A DNA stretch of 47,461 bases from Parahaliea maris (GCF_008064665.1 NZ_VRZA01000012.1:1-47461), one strand, 5' to 3'; numbered from the stretch's first letter, positions 11,431 through 22,931 are shown. Translations and numbers: made by a program. Notes: generated from the sequence alone by a model not told the origin.

Positions 11431-12072
11431 TTAGGCCGCGGGGCCCTGCCGGCTGACCACCACTTCGTCGATCAGGCCGTATTCCTTGCTTTCGTGGGCG
11501 TTCATAAAGCGATCGCGCTCGGTGTCGCGCTCGATCGTGGCAAGGTCCTGCCCGGTGTGCTCTGCCATCAGCTGGTTCAGGCGCTGGCGGATGATCAGGA
11601 TTTCCTTGGCGTGGATCTCGATGTCTGTCGCCTGGCCCTGGGCGCCACCGCTGGGCTGGTGGATCATGGTGCGGGCATTGGGCAGGCAATAGCGCTTGCC
11701 CTTGGCCCCGCCACAGAGCAGGAAGGCACCCATGGAGGCCGCCTGGCCGATGCACATGGTGCTCACATCCGGCTTGATGAACTGCATGGTGTCGTAGATG
11801 GAGAGACCGGCCGTGACCGAGCCGCCGGGCGAGTTGATGTAGAGGTGGATATCCTTGTCGGGGTTTTCCGACTCCAGGAACAACAGCTGCGCCACGATCA
11901 GGTTGGCCATGTGGTCCTCGACCGGACCGACCGCGAAGATCACCCGCTCTTTGAGCAGGCGGGAATAGATGTCGTAAGAACGCTCGCCCCGAGAGGTCTG
12001 CTCGACCACCATGGGGATAAGACCCAGGTTGGAAATGGTGTTCTGGTTGGTGCCGTGTGGCTGGTAAGGCAT
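11431..12072 (-). CDS. clpP: ClpP, proteolytic subunit
   Basis: This 213-aa serine peptidase forms the double-heptamer chamber of ClpXP/ClpAP. The catalytic triad is visible as S113 (GQAASMGAF), H138 (MIHQPSGG) and D187 (ERDTERDRF). The N-terminus ([25 protein letters not shown]) carries the short propeptide normally removed in this family. It lies 70 bases downstream of tig, separated by a hairpin at 12107-12129 that lacks a T run, so the tig-clpP-clpX genes are probably co-transcribed. Confidence 0.97.
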   Translation of the reverse strand: MPYQPHGTNQNTISNLGLIPMVVEQTSRGERSYDIYSRLLKERVIFAVGPVEDHMANLIVAQLLFLESENPDKDIHLYINSPGGSVTAGLSIYDTMQFIKPDVSTMCIGQAASMGAFLLCGGAKGKRYCLPNARTMIHQPSGGAQGQATDIEIHAKEILIIRQRLNQLMAEHTGQDLATIERDTERDRFMNAHESKEYGLIDEVVVSRQGPAA

Positions 12073-12106
12073 GTACGCGTCCCCGTCTATGGATTATGGC
12101 TGTACT

Positions 12107-12129
12107 GGGGCAGCCTTGCGGGCTGCCCC
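12107..12129 (-). other. Intercistronic hairpin between tig and clpP
   Basis: A 9-bp stem GGGGCAGCC/GGCTGCCCC has a 5-base loop. No T run follows on the minus strand, so an mRNA-stability or attenuating role is more likely than termination. Confidence 0.45.
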
Positions 12130-12142
12130 GGGGAGCGCGGCG

Positions 12143-13465
12143 TCAGGCCTGGGACTGTGCCTGTCCGATGGCCTCCTGGTAGCTGCACTCCTTCTCCGTA
12201 ATTTGGGCACTCTCCAGCAGTTTTTCAACCACTTCGTCCTCAAGTACCTTGGATTCTACTGAAGAAAGTTGCTCAGGGTTGCTGTAATACCAGTTCACCA
12301 CCTCTTCCGGCTCCTGGTAGGTAGAGGCCATTTCCTCGATGGTGCTGCGCACCTTGTCGGCATCGGCCTTCAGTTCCAGCTTGGTGATGAGCTCTGACAG
12401 GATCAGGCCCAGTTTGACCCGGCGCTCGGCATTTTCGCTGAACATGTCGTCCGGCAGCAGGGATTTCAGGTCCAGGTTCTGGCCGGCGGCGCCGCCGAAC
12501 TGCTGGAACATCTGGTTGCGCAGCACGTCCACTTCCTGGCTGATCAGCGACTTGGGCACTTCCAGGGCGCTGTGCGCCTCGACAACGGCGTCCATCACCT
12601 GCTGCTTGACCTTGCCCTCGACGGCGTTTTTCAGCTCGCGGCTCATGTTGTCGGCCACTTCCTTGCGGAACTGCTCTTCGCCGCCCTCTTCCACGCCGTA
12701 GAGCTTGAACAGGTCCTCGTTCAGCTCAGCGGGAGTCAGTGCCGTCACGCTGTTCACCTTGACGGCAAACTCGACGGCGGCACCCTTGAGGTCTTCGTTG
12801 TGGTAGTCCTCGGGGAAAGTCAGGGACAGGGTTTTTTCCTCGCCCGCTTTCATGCCGACGATACCGTCTTCAAAACCCGGGATCATGCGGCCAGAACCCA
12901 GCTCCAGCTCGGAACCTTCGGCGCTGCCACCGTCAAAAGCTTCGCCGTCTTTGGTGCCAGCGTAGTCGAGGTTGACCTTGTCACCTTCTTCGGCGCCACG
13001 CTCGACTTCGTCCCAGCTGCCCTGCTGCTTGCGGAACACTTCGATGATGTTGGTCACATCTTCATCGGTCACGGAGGCCACCGGCTTCTCGATGGCGAAG
13101 TCTTTCATGTCCACCAGCTCGACTTCCGGGAACACCTCGAAAGTGGCGATGTACTCCAGGTCGCGACCTGCCTCGAGGTTCTTCGGCTCGATGCTGGGCT
13201 GACCGGCGGGACGCAGGTTTTCCTGCACCACGGCTTCCTGGAAGGACTTGCTCATCACCTCGCCCAGCACTTCCTGGCGCACACCGGCACCAAAGCGCTG
13301 GCGCATAACCTTCATCGGCACCTTGCCGGGGCGGAAGCCCGGCAGGCGAACATTGCCGGCCGCCTTCTGCAGCCGTGAATCCACTTCGCTGTCGACACGC
13401 TCGGCGGGTACCCCGACGGTTAAACGACGCTCCAGCTTTGAAGTCGTTTCAATCGATACCTGCAT
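12143..13465 (-). CDS. tig: Trigger factor
   Basis: This 440-aa ribosome-associated chaperone and peptidyl-prolyl isomerase meets nascent chains at the exit tunnel. The ribosome-binding signature GFRPGKVP lies at residues 43-50. The FKBP-like domain spans about 155-245 (GDKVNLDYAGTKDGEAFDGG, GMKAGEEKTLSLTFPEDYHNE), followed by the long helical C-terminal arm domain. It is the first gene of the protease cluster and follows tRNA-Leu on the same strand, as in Pseudomonas. Confidence 0.96.
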   Translation of the reverse strand: MQVSIETTSKLERRLTVGVPAERVDSEVDSRLQKAAGNVRLPGFRPGKVPMKVMRQRFGAGVRQEVLGEVMSKSFQEAVVQENLRPAGQPSIEPKNLEAGRDLEYIATFEVFPEVELVDMKDFAIEKPVASVTDEDVTNIIEVFRKQQGSWDEVERGAEEGDKVNLDYAGTKDGEAFDGGSAEGSELELGSGRMIPGFEDGIVGMKAGEEKTLSLTFPEDYHNEDLKGAAVEFAVKVNSVTALTPAELNEDLFKLYGVEEGGEEQFRKEVADNMSRELKNAVEGKVKQQVMDAVVEAHSALEVPKSLISQEVDVLRNQMFQQFGGAAGQNLDLKSLLPDDMFSENAERRVKLGLILSELITKLELKADADKVRSTIEEMASTYQEPEEVVNWYYSNPEQLSSVESKVLEDEVVEKLLESAQITEKECSYQEAIGQAQSQA

Positions 13466-13554
13466 GGTAGTTCCTCACAATCCTGAAATCGTTGGGCGCC
13501 TGGCGCCACTGTAATGAGCCGGCGGTGAGCGGAAGTCACCGGCCGGAGAATAAC

Positions 13555-13639
<85 letters not shown>

Positions 13640-13881
13640 GTATCGCAACGCCCTCCCGGAGGCCGCCAACAACCTCAACGCGCTTTAAGTTAAGCACGCT
13701 ATGCTATTGATTTATAACAAATAATAGGCCGGCAACACTGCAACTGGGGGCAGTTACAAGGGCGCAGATTCTGCCACAAAGACAATACCGGTTCAACTGC
13801 CCGCTGCAGGCACCACCCGCGGCGAGGCCGGCCCGGCTGCGAAACCGGGCGGCCCGGGAGGCGGCTCAGGCGCCGCGGGGG

Positions 13882-14988
13882 TCAATCGGTGAGGCAGGCG
13901 GGGTCAAAGGCATATTCATCGCGCAGCCAGGCCACCACCTCCGCAGCGGCTGCCCCGGGCAGTGCGGCGTACTCCGCCGCCAGCTCTTCCCTCTCCTGCG
14001 CAGCGAGCCCGTCGAGACCCGGGTCGCGGAAACGTCCCGCGTCAGCCTGCAGTTTTTCCCAGACTTCCCGGCCGAGCTTGTCAGCCATCCAGTCGGCGGG
14101 TAACGCCGGGGCGCCGTGCAGGGCGCCCAGCCCGGCCAGCGCCGGGAGCGACAGCCAGGGCTGGTTCATGGGGTTGCAGAAATGCCCCCGCAGGGCCTGC
14201 CCCAGGCCGGCCTCACGCCCCGGCAGCGGCTCCAGGTATAAATGACGGCTGCGCAGGGCACCGTCGTTGACCGGGTAGTTGTCCCACAGGGTCAGCGGGC
14301 GCCGGAAAGCTTCCTGCAGGTCTTCGACCTCGGCCCGGGCGATGGTGTCGGCACAGACTCGCTCCCCGGTCCAGAAGATGTCGATCTCCGGCGCCAGGAA
14401 CTCACCCAGCCGCTCCCAGTAGTTCGCGGGCATGGGGCCAAAGTGTTTTTGCAGTACCGGGTCACTGGAGTAGTACGTCGGGCACATGAGCAAACGGACG
14501 CCCGGTAAGCAGCGCTGCACATCCGCGAGAATTTCAGCCTGCCGCTCAGCGAGATCGGGTACGTCCCCGGGCATGTCATCGAACAGCACCGCCAATAGCG
14601 GCGCGTCCAGCTCCGCGATCCGCGCCAGCTTCTCCTTTAATTGCCGGCGCTCGGCGGCCCCGTATCGCTGATACAGGGCAAAGGGCGACAACCCGACGCC
14701 GAACTCGACACCGGCCGTCGCAAACTGCGCGGCCAGGTCCTGCAGCTCCGCCCATTGCCGGGCCGGCCAGTGCTGCTGCCACTGCCGGCGCAGGAATGGG
14801 TCGGCCTTGGGGCAATAAAGGTAGGCATTGAGCCCCATGGCCGGCATGAGGCGAGCATAGGCGAGGCGGTCGGCCTGGCTCCAGGTCCGGCCGTAATAGC
14901 CCTCGACAATGCCCGTCAGGAAGGCGGTTGCGGGCCAGCGGGGAGCGGTCCCGGAGGGTGCGGGAGGGTCGGTCTCGGTGCCAGTCAT
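13882..14988 (-). CDS. Family GH84 beta-N-acetylglucosaminidase-like protein
   Basis: This 368-aa protein matches the catalytic (beta/alpha)8 domain of glycoside hydrolase family 84 (bacterial NagJ/O-GlcNAcase-like). The opening motif is GIVEGYYGRTWS (about 26-37), with YLYCPKADPF, the paired catalytic aspartates D137-D138 in LLAVLFDDMPGD, FWTGERVCADTI and LWDNYPVND. The family uses substrate-assisted catalysis to remove beta-linked GlcNAc. It has no signal peptide and lacks the flanking domains of secreted relatives, so it may be cytosolic and act on imported amino sugars or cell-wall turnover products. It stands alone between tRNA-Leu and the small-RNA locus. Confidence 0.82.
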   Translation of the reverse strand: MTGTETDPPAPSGTAPRWPATAFLTGIVEGYYGRTWSQADRLAYARLMPAMGLNAYLYCPKADPFLRRQWQQHWPARQWAELQDLAAQFATAGVEFGVGLSPFALYQRYGAAERRQLKEKLARIAELDAPLLAVLFDDMPGDVPDLAERQAEILADVQRCLPGVRLLMCPTYYSSDPVLQKHFGPMPANYWERLGEFLAPEIDIFWTGERVCADTIARAEVEDLQEAFRRPLTLWDNYPVNDGALRSRHLYLEPLPGREAGLGQALRGHFCNPMNQPWLSLPALAGLGALHGAPALPADWMADKLGREVWEKLQADAGRFRDPGLDGLAAQEREELAAEYAALPGAAAAEVVAWLRDEYAFDPACLTD

Positions 14989-15063
14989 TCCTGTAGCTTA
15001 TATCCAAATATAATTTAGCGTTATTTCAATATTTCAAAATAAGCTAAAAATGCCGTATTCGGG

Positions 15064-15094
15064 TTGTGGAAAATTGCCATATTTGAGCGATACT
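15064..15094 (+). promoter_or_regulatory. Possible promoter of the small RNA
   Basis: GATACT (15089-15094) would place a start near 15101, exactly at the first base of a stable stem. The best -35 candidate is TTGTGG (15064-15069), but the 19-base spacing is long, so the assignment is weak. Confidence 0.35.
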
Positions 15095-15100
15095 AAGAGT

Positions 15101-15229
15101 GTGACCGCCTATCCCCTAGTTCAAACGGGTGGTCACGGGGAGCACACCCAATGCTCCTTCAGGGAAGCAATTCCTTTATGTTTCACTCCTAATGGTCTTA
15201 TTGGGTCCCAAATGGGACCCATTTTTTTT
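15101..15229 (+). ncRNA. Candidate structured small RNA
   Basis: This gene-free plus-strand stretch folds into three hairpins ending in a strong terminator. Stem 1 is GTGACCGCC/GGTGGTCAC (15101-15109 with 15128-15136, one G-U pair). Stem 2 is GGAGCA/TGCTCC (15139-15144 with 15152-15157). Stem 3 is AGGGAA/TTCCTT with a GCAA tetraloop (15161-15176). The terminator (15202-15229) has no protein-coding gene upstream on this strand. A 69-codon frame crosses the region but runs through the terminator and resembles nothing. I do not recognise the RNA family. Confidence 0.55.
15202..15229 (+). terminator. Strong Rho-independent terminator
   Basis: A 9-bp perfect stem TGGGTCCCA/TGGGACCCA with an AA loop is followed by eight T. 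It works only on the plus strand, so it must end the small RNA and not the pilZ operon. Confidence 0.92.
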
Positions 15230-15327
15230 GCCACTAGAAAAGTAAAAACAATGAGTTAGAACGACTTTCTCAAATCTTTCCAGAAAAATGTGTTCAGGTC
15301 TCACAAAAGTGGGCATCACCCTGTGGC

Positions 15328-15681
15328 TCACATCGTATGGGTCGGCCGGTCGGAATTGAGTGACCCCGCCAGGTGGTTTTCGATCTTGGCGTTGGCTGCA
15401 GTGTCCTGCTCGGAGAACTGCACCCCGATACCCGCTGTGCGGTTGCCCTGGGCGCCCCGCGGTGTCACCCAGACCACCTTGCCGGCGATGGGGATTTTCT
15501 CCGGCTCGTCCATCAGGGTGAGCAGCATGAACACCTCGTCGCCCACCTGGTAGGCCTTGTTGGTGGGCACGAACAGGCCACCGTGGGTCAGAAAGGGCAT
15601 GTAGGCCGAGTACAGTACCGCACGGTCCTTGATGGTCAGTGAAAGAATGCCATTGCGACTGTTGTGTGCCTGATCGTTCAT
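15328..15681 (-). CDS. pilZ: PilZ domain protein
   Basis: This 117-aa protein matches the type IV pilus PilZ family. It has FLTHGGLFVPT, then EVFMLLTLMDEPEKIPIAGKV and WVTPRGAQGNRTAGIGVQF. Members of this single-domain class are needed for pilus assembly and typically do not bind cyclic-di-GMP well; the canonical RxxxR motif is not evident here. The holB-pilZ pairing at the end of the fab-tmk operon is the standard Pseudomonas arrangement. Confidence 0.9.
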   Translation of the reverse strand: MNDQAHNSRNGILSLTIKDRAVLYSAYMPFLTHGGLFVPTNKAYQVGDEVFMLLTLMDEPEKIPIAGKVVWVTPRGAQGNRTAGIGVQFSEQDTAANAKIENHLAGSLNSDRPTHTM

Positions 15682-15711
15682 GATCCCCGCCTTTGGGTGC
15701 CCCTGGTGCGC

Positions 15712-16697
15712 TTATGCCAGCATCTTAGCACCGGCTGCCGGTGCGCCCAACTGCCGAGAGAGCTGTTCGAGCACTGATTCCTTCAACAACTGGGGATTGG
15801 GGTTCGATCCGCCGGCCATCGCCCGCTGGGTGCCGCGCAAATCATCGAGCAAAACGAAAGCACCAGGTCCGCTGGCGGCAAGTTGTGAGCCGTCGAGGTC
15901 CCGCAGGTGCTGCTCGATAAAGTCTGTCACCAGTACCAGGAACTCACCTGCGTCCAGGTCGGACAATGCCGCCGCCGTTTCCACGGCCCTGGCTTCACCG
16001 CGGATCACCGCGCCGAGGGCGGCTCGCTGGGCCAGCAGGGTGTCGGCGGAAGACTCCCGGTACATCTGTTCCGCCAGCAGGGGCCTGCCGTTCGCCAGGT
16101 CCAGCAGGCTCTGGCTGGTAGCGCGTTCGCCGGTCAGGTTGTCCAGCCAGCCGAGGCTCGCCCCGGTGTCGGGAGGCGCCAGCTTCAATAACTGGCAGCG
16201 CGAGCGGATGGTGGCCGGCACACCGTGCAGACGCGAACAAACCAGCAGGATATGGGTGTTATCCGCGGGCTCCTCAAGGGATTTGAGCAGGGCATTGGCG
16301 GCATTGGTATTCATGGCGTCGGCCGGTGCGATCACCAGCACCTTGCGCTCGCCAAACCCCGCCGTCCAGTGGGCAAAATTGACCGCCTCGCGCACCTGGT
16401 CGATCTTGATCACCCGGCTCTTTTCCTGCGGTTGCAGCCACAGGAAATCGCCGTGTGCACCGCTGCGACTCAATTCGCAGGCCTGGCACTCGCCACAGTT
16501 GTGGCCAGCACTGGGGCGGTGGCATAGCAGCAGCCGCGCCAGGGCCAGCGCCAGGCGCTCCTTGCCGATGGCCGGCATGCCCGCCAGCAACAGGGCATGG
16601 GGAAAACGCCCTTCCGACACCTGTTGCTCGAGACGCTGCCAGTCTTCCGCCTGCCAGGGCAGCGGCACACTGACGGCGGGCAGGCCCTCGAGTTGCA

Positions 16698-16698
<1 letters not shown>
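15712..16698 (-). CDS. holB: DNA polymerase III delta-prime subunit
   Basis: This 328-aa clamp-loader subunit helps load the sliding clamp. It has the degenerate AAA+ fold of the family: FPHALLLAGMPAIGKERLA in the P-loop position, a zinc-binding cluster CHRPSAGHNCGECQACE, and the SLEEP motif followed by LLVCS. The open frame extends upstream inside tmk. The ATG at 16698 shares its A with the tmk TGA stop, giving translational coupling and a normal N-terminus (MQLEGLPAVSVPLPWQ). Confidence 0.93.
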
Positions 16699-18375
<1,677 letters not shown>

Positions 18376-18379
<4 letters not shown>

Positions 18380-19218
18380 GCCGGCCCGACCGCAGTGAGT
18401 TCGCGGCAATGCAGGTTGTGCAGCGCGCGGGCCACCGGCGTATCGCCCCAGCTACGTGTGCCGATCTGCGCTACCGCGCGAATACCCTGCAGGCTGTTGC
18501 AATAGAACACTTCGTCCACCGCCTCCAGTTCGGCCACGGATAGCCGGGCCTGCGCCACGCTGAGATTCAACGCGGGTGCCCAGCGCTCGATGACCGCCCG
18601 CCGGCGGGTTCCTGCCACACCGCAGTCAGCCACGTCCGGAGTCATCAGCTTGCCTTCGACCACTGCAAACAGGTTGCCGGCAATCACCGAGACAGCAGCA
18701 CCGTCGGCGTCCAGCATCACAGCCTCATCCCAACGCTCGCGCTGGCACTCCGCCGCGGCCAGTACCTGCTCGAGGCGGTTGAGGTGTTTCAGCCCAGCGA
18801 GCGCGGGGCGTGAGGGGCAAACCGTGGCCGAAACCCCGAGGCGCGCCGGCACCTGCCAATGGGCCGGTTCCACAGCGAGAGGCGTCAGCTGGGCGACCAC
18901 CCGGGGAGTAACAGGGAGAGGCGGCGCGTAACCGCGGGGGCCACTTCCACGGGTGACGGTGACCCGCAATGCCGCAGCTCCGGCGGGAGCCGCGGCCGCA
19001 GCCTGAGCGATGACAGCGTCCAGCGAAAGCGCAGGAACCGGGAAACCGAGCACTTCGAGCCCCCGCGCCAGGCGTTGCTGGTGAAATTCCGCCAGTACCG
19101 CCCTGCCATCCACCAGCAACAGGGTTTCGAACAGGCCGTCGCCAAAGGCGAAGCCACGATCGGGCAATGGCAGGCTGTCCGACAGTACCCCGTCGACCCA
19201 GCAGAGATCCGCCGTCAC
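18376..19218 (-). CDS. pabC: Aminodeoxychorismate lyase
   Basis: This 280-aa PLP enzyme of fold type IV releases pyruvate from 4-amino-4-deoxychorismate to give p-aminobenzoate for folate. The N-terminus has DRGFAFGDGLFET, and the PLP lysine is K144 in LKHLNRLEQV. The family segment before NLF reads ADGAAVSVIAGNLF; E. coli-like enzymes have a Glu where this protein has S177. That Glu normally pairs with the PLP ring nitrogen. The gene sits between fabF and mltG, the conserved location, with a 10-base gap from fabF and 4-base overlap with mltG. Confidence 0.9.
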
Positions 19219-19228
19219 CGCGACCCGG

Positions 19229-20470
19229 TCAGTCGAGGCGGCGGAAAATCAGGGAGCCGTTGGTACCGCCAAAACCGAAGGAGTTGGACAGCACATTGCG
19301 GATCTCCCGCTGCTGGGCCGTGTGCGGCACATAATTGAGGTCGCAGCCCTCGTCGGGGTTGTCGATATTGATGGTCGGCGGTGCGACCTGGTCGCGTATG
19401 GCGAGCACCGAGAAAATGGCCTCCACCGCGCCGGCAGCGCCGAGCAGGTGGCCGATCATGGACTTGGTGGAACTCACCGCCACCTGGTTCGCCGCGGAGC
19501 CCATGACGGTCTTGACCGCACGGGTTTCGGCGACATCGCCAGCATTGGTGGAGGTGCCATGGGCGTTGATGTAGTCGAGTTCTGCCACCGGCAATTCAGC
19601 GTCCTGCACGGCGTTGCGCATGGAGGCAGCGGCACCGCGGCCATCCTCCGGCGGCGAAGTCATGTGGTAGGCGTCGCCACTCATACCAAAGCCGGTGAGT
19701 TCAGCGTAGATTTTTGCGCCGCGGGCTTTGGCAGACTCGTACTCTTCCAGCATCATGACCCCGGCACCATCGCCGAGAACGAAGCCGTCGCGATCGCGAT
19801 CCCAGGGGCGTGAGGCCGCGGTCGGGTCGTCGTTGCGGGTAGACAGTGCACGAGCTGCGGCGAAGCCACCCAGGCCCACCGGGGTGGTGGCCATTTCGGC
19901 GCCACCAACCAGCATGGCGTCGGCATCGCCGGAGGCTATCAGGCGCGCGCCAAGGCCGATGTTGTGAGTACCGCTGGTGCAGGCGGTGACGGTCGCCAGG
20001 TTGGGCCCCTGCAGGTTGTATTTAACCGACAGGTTGCCGGCGATCATGTTAATGATCGAACCGGGTACAAAAAACGGCGAAATCTTGCGCGGCCCGGAGA
20101 CGCGGACGATCTCGGTATTCTTTTCGATCTGGCCGATGCCGCCGATACCGGAGCCGATGGAGCAACCCACCCGGCCCGCATTGGCGTCGGTCACCTCGAA
20201 GCCGGAATCTTCCATGGCCTGGATGCCGGCGGCCATGCCGTACTGCACAAACACGTCCATTTTACGGGCGTCCTTGGCAGGCATGTAGGGTGAGGGGTCA
20301 AAGTTCTTGACGCTGGCACTGAAGGTAGTCGAGTAGGCAGAGACATCGAAAAACTCGATGGGCGCAGCACCACTCTTGCCGGCAAGAATATTTTCCCAGG
20401 TCTCGGCGACGGTGAGACCGACCGGGCTGATCATACCGAGACCGGTAACAACGACTCTTCTGCCTTTCAC
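19229..20470 (-). CDS. fabF: Beta-ketoacyl-ACP synthase II
   Basis: This 413-aa condensing enzyme elongates acyl-ACP in type II fatty-acid synthesis. The Cys-His-His triad is visible: C164 ([10 protein letters not shown]), H304 ([11 protein letters not shown]) and H341 ([11 protein letters not shown]). Length and full-length motif order are standard for FabF. It follows acpP, with a hairpin (20518-20552) between them that probably reduces expression relative to acpP. Confidence 0.97.
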   Translation of the reverse strand: MKGRRVVVTGLGMISPVGLTVAETWENILAGKSGAAPIEFFDVSAYSTTFSASVKNFDPSPYMPAKDARKMDVFVQYGMAAGIQAMEDSGFEVTDANAGRVGCSIGSGIGGIGQIEKNTEIVRVSGPRKISPFFVPGSIINMIAGNLSVKYNLQGPNLATVTACTSGTHNIGLGARLIASGDADAMLVGGAEMATTPVGLGGFAAARALSTRNDDPTAASRPWDRDRDGFVLGDGAGVMMLEEYESAKARGAKIYAELTGFGMSGDAYHMTSPPEDGRGAAASMRNAVQDAELPVAELDYINAHGTSTNAGDVAETRAVKTVMGSAANQVAVSSTKSMIGHLLGAAGAVEAIFSVLAIRDQVAPPTINIDNPDEGCDLNYVPHTAQQREIRNVLSNSFGFGGTNGSLIFRRLD

Positions 20471-20517
20471 GGCGCTAACTCCTTAACTGCGGGAAATTAT
20501 TGGGAAACCAGAAAGAG

Positions 20518-20552
20518 AAAAAGCCGCTCTATGTTAAATAGAAACGGCTTTT
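20518..20552 (-). terminator. Attenuating terminator between acpP and fabF
   Basis: On the minus strand an 8-bp AAAAGCCG/CGGCTTTT stem with an AU-rich loop ends in a T run. It lies 20 bases after the acpP stop. Such leaky terminators keep ACP transcript levels above those of fabF. Confidence 0.7.
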
Positions 20553-20571
20553 CGGTACAGTGAGGTAAAAA

Positions 20572-20808
20572 TCAGGCGAGGTTTTCGTTGATGTAATCGA
20601 TCGCCAGTTTCACTGTGGTAATTTTTTCGGCTTCTTCATCAGGAATTTCAGTTTCGAATTCCTCTTCCAGCGCCATAACCAGTTCGACGGTATCCAGAGA
20701 ATCGGCACCCAGGTCTTCAACGAAGGAGGCCTCGGTCTGTACTTCTTCTTCTTTCACGCCAAGTTGTTCTGCAACGATCTTCTTAACGCGTTCTTCAATG
20801 CTGCTCAT
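20572..20808 (-). CDS. acpP: Acyl carrier protein
   Basis: This 78-aa acidic protein carries acyl chains on a phosphopantetheine arm. The attachment serine is S37 in [15 protein letters not shown]. Sequence and length are typical of the primary fatty-acid ACP. It sits between fabG and fabF as expected. Confidence 0.98.
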   Translation of the reverse strand: MSSIEERVKKIVAEQLGVKEEEVQTEASFVEDLGADSLDTVELVMALEEEFETEIPDEEAEKITTVKLAIDYINENLA

Positions 20809-20974
20809 GATATCGGGTCACTCCTGAGTTTAGTGCTGAATCAAACCATCGAACCGGCCTGAAGCGAGCATTTTACTCTGATTTTTCAGCCGGTAAGAAG
20901 TTTTTTTTGTCGCACGGCGCGAGGCGCCGAACGCTTTTATGGCCGCGTGGCCAATTGTACAAAGGTTCACTGGC

Positions 20975-21715
20975 TCACGCCATATACATGCCGCCATTGA
21001 TATGCAGCGTTTCCCCGGTGATATAACCGGCCACGTCGCTGCACAAAAAACTGACTAGCGCGGCAATTTCCTCGGGCTGCCCCAGGCGGCCGAGCGGAAT
21101 CTGGCCGAGCATCAGGTCGCGCTGGTCGTCGCTCAACTCGCGGGTCATATCGGTGTCGATAAATCCGGGAGCCACGCTGTTCACGGTCACTGAGCGCGAA
21201 CCCAGCTCACGGGCCAGCGCGCGGGAGAAACCCTCAGCCCCGGCCTTGGTGGCAGCGTAGTTACTCTGCCCCATATTACCCATGGAACCCACCACCGAAG
21301 TGATGTTGACGATACGCCCCCAGCGCGCCTTGGTCATGCCACGCAGGCAGGCCTTGCTCACCCGGTACAGGGCATTGAGGTTGGTATTGATGACATCGCT
21401 CCACTCATCCGCTTTCATACGCATCAGAATGTTGTCGCGGGTGATACCGGCGTTATTGACCAGCACCAGCGGTGCCGCGTAACGCTCGGCGACAGCTTTC
21501 ATCACCGTCTCCACGCTGTCGTCGCTGCCCACATCCAGAGCCATGCCACAGCCGTCGTTTCCGGCTTCCTGCAGGTAGGCACTGATCGCTTCCGCACCGG
21601 ATTCGCTGGTGGCCGTACCGACCACGGTATATCCGTCCGCGGCCAGCTTTTCCGCAATGGCTCGACCGATACCCCGGCTGGCGCCGGTCACCAGCGCTAC
21701 TTTCTTGTCACTCAT
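20975..21715 (-). CDS. fabG: 3-oxoacyl-ACP reductase
   Basis: This 246-aa short-chain dehydrogenase reduces beta-ketoacyl-ACP using NADPH. The cofactor motif is TGASRGIG (10-17), NNAG lies at 87-90, and the catalytic residues are S140, Y153 and K157 (ITSVVGSMGNMGQSNYAATK). The C-terminal GETLHINGGMYMA is family-typical. It is 26 bases downstream of fabD. Confidence 0.97.
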   Translation of the reverse strand: MSDKKVALVTGASRGIGRAIAEKLAADGYTVVGTATSESGAEAISAYLQEAGNDGCGMALDVGSDDSVETVMKAVAERYAAPLVLVNNAGITRDNILMRMKADEWSDVINTNLNALYRVSKACLRGMTKARWGRIVNITSVVGSMGNMGQSNYAATKAGAEGFSRALARELGSRSVTVNSVAPGFIDTDMTRELSDDQRDLMLGQIPLGRLGQPEEIAALVSFLCSDVAGYITGETLHINGGMYMA

Positions 21716-21741
21716 AGTGGACTGTTCCCCTGTTGTCCGAT

Positions 21742-22698
21742 TCAGGCAGCGCCAGCGAGCGCCGCCAGTGTGGCTTGTAAGGCTTCCGGCTCTTCCAGCG
21801 AGTGGCTGTTGAGCGATTTATCGATACGGCGGTTGAGGCCACTCAGCACCTTGCCGGGCCCGCACTCGACCACCTCGCCGACGCCGCGCTCGACCATGGC
21901 CTGCACGCAGCCGGTCCACTGTACCGGGCTGTAGATCTGCTGCACCAGCAGTTCGCGGATGCGTTCGGGATCGTTCTCGGCCTGGCAGTGCACGTTGTGA
22001 ATCACGGGTACCGAAGGCGCCTGGATGCTGATCTGGGCCATCGCCTCGGCCAGGCGCTCGCCGGCGGGCTTCATCAATACCGTATGGAAAGGTGCGCTGA
22101 CGGGCAGCGGCATGGCGCGCTTGGCCCCCGCTTCCTTGAGGGCCGCAATGGCCACATCGACGGAGCCGGTATGACCGGCAATGACCACCTGCCCCGGTGA
22201 ATTGAAATTGACCGCGGCAACCTCGCCTTCCCCGCGCCCGGCAATGTCGGCACAGATGTCCACGATGGCCTGGTCATCCAGGCCGATGATAGCGGCCATG
22301 GCGCCCTCGCCCACCGGCACCGCGGTTTGCATGAATTCACCGCGCTGACGCACCAGGCGCACGGCATCGGCAAAACCCAGCGCGCCAGCGCACACCAGGG
22401 CACTGAATTCGCCCAGGCTGTGCCCGGCCATGACCGCGGGGCCTTCGCCGCCCTGCTCCAGCCAGGCGCGCCACAGCGCAACACTGGAGGTCAGCAGCAC
22501 CGGCTGGGTAGTCGCGGTGAGGTTGAGGGCTTCCTGCTCGCCGTTCTGGATCAGGTCCCACATGTCGTAGCCGAGGGCCTCGGAGGCTTCGGTGAAAGTG
22601 TCGCGCACAGCGGCGTATTCGGCGTGCGCGGCGGCCAGCATGCCCACTTTCTGTGAGCCCTGGCCGGGAAATACAAAGGCAGTGTTTGCTAGTGCCAT
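21742..22698 (-). CDS. fabD: Malonyl-CoA:ACP transacylase
   Basis: This 318-aa enzyme loads malonyl groups onto ACP. It has [10 protein letters not shown] at the N-terminus, the nucleophile S94 in [11 protein letters not shown] and the partner H205 in SAPFHTVLM. Length is standard. It follows rpmF with a 233-base gap in which plsX would normally lie. Confidence 0.96.
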   Translation of the reverse strand: MALANTAFVFPGQGSQKVGMLAAAHAEYAAVRDTFTEASEALGYDMWDLIQNGEQEALNLTATTQPVLLTSSVALWRAWLEQGGEGPAVMAGHSLGEFSALVCAGALGFADAVRLVRQRGEFMQTAVPVGEGAMAAIIGLDDQAIVDICADIAGRGEGEVAAVNFNSPGQVVIAGHTGSVDVAIAALKEAGAKRAMPLPVSAPFHTVLMKPAGERLAEAMAQISIQAPSVPVIHNVHCQAENDPERIRELLVQQIYSPVQWTGCVQAMVERGVGEVVECGPGKVLSGLNRRIDKSLNSHSLEEPEALQATLAALAGAA

Positions 22699-22851
22699 GA
22701 AATAACGTCCTTAACGGTAGAGTTACCCGCAGTGAACCAGCCGCAGGCGCAGCGCGCAAGACGGCCGCCCATCAGCATAGGCTGTGACGGGTGAAAACGG
22801 TATCGAAAAAGGGGATGTTGACAGCGCTCGCAGCGCCGGGGGAGAGAAAGT

Positions 22852-22871
22852 GCGGGGGCCTGTGCCCCCGC
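22852..22871 (-). other. GC hairpin after rpmF
   Basis: An 8-bp stem GCGGGGGC/GCCCCCGC with a 4-base loop lies about 60 bases after the rpmF stop. The following bases (CACTTTCTCTCC) give only a weak T tract, so partial termination is possible. The rest of the 22699-22931 gap shows no trace of plsX. Confidence 0.4.
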
Positions 22872-22931
22872 GGGTCTGGCAAACGGCAGCGAAAGCCGTT
22901 CGGCGCAAACCGGAGATCCTAAGCGGTGTGC

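Noticed and set aside
13800-13880. GC-rich hairpins between GH84 and tRNA-Leu as a terminator
   Set aside because: The stems are possible, but no T run follows on either strand and several alternative pairings exist, so I did not call it.
15050-15259. 69-codon plus-strand frame over the small-RNA region
   Set aside because: It reads straight through a strong terminator, has no clear ribosome site, and its predicted protein resembles nothing.
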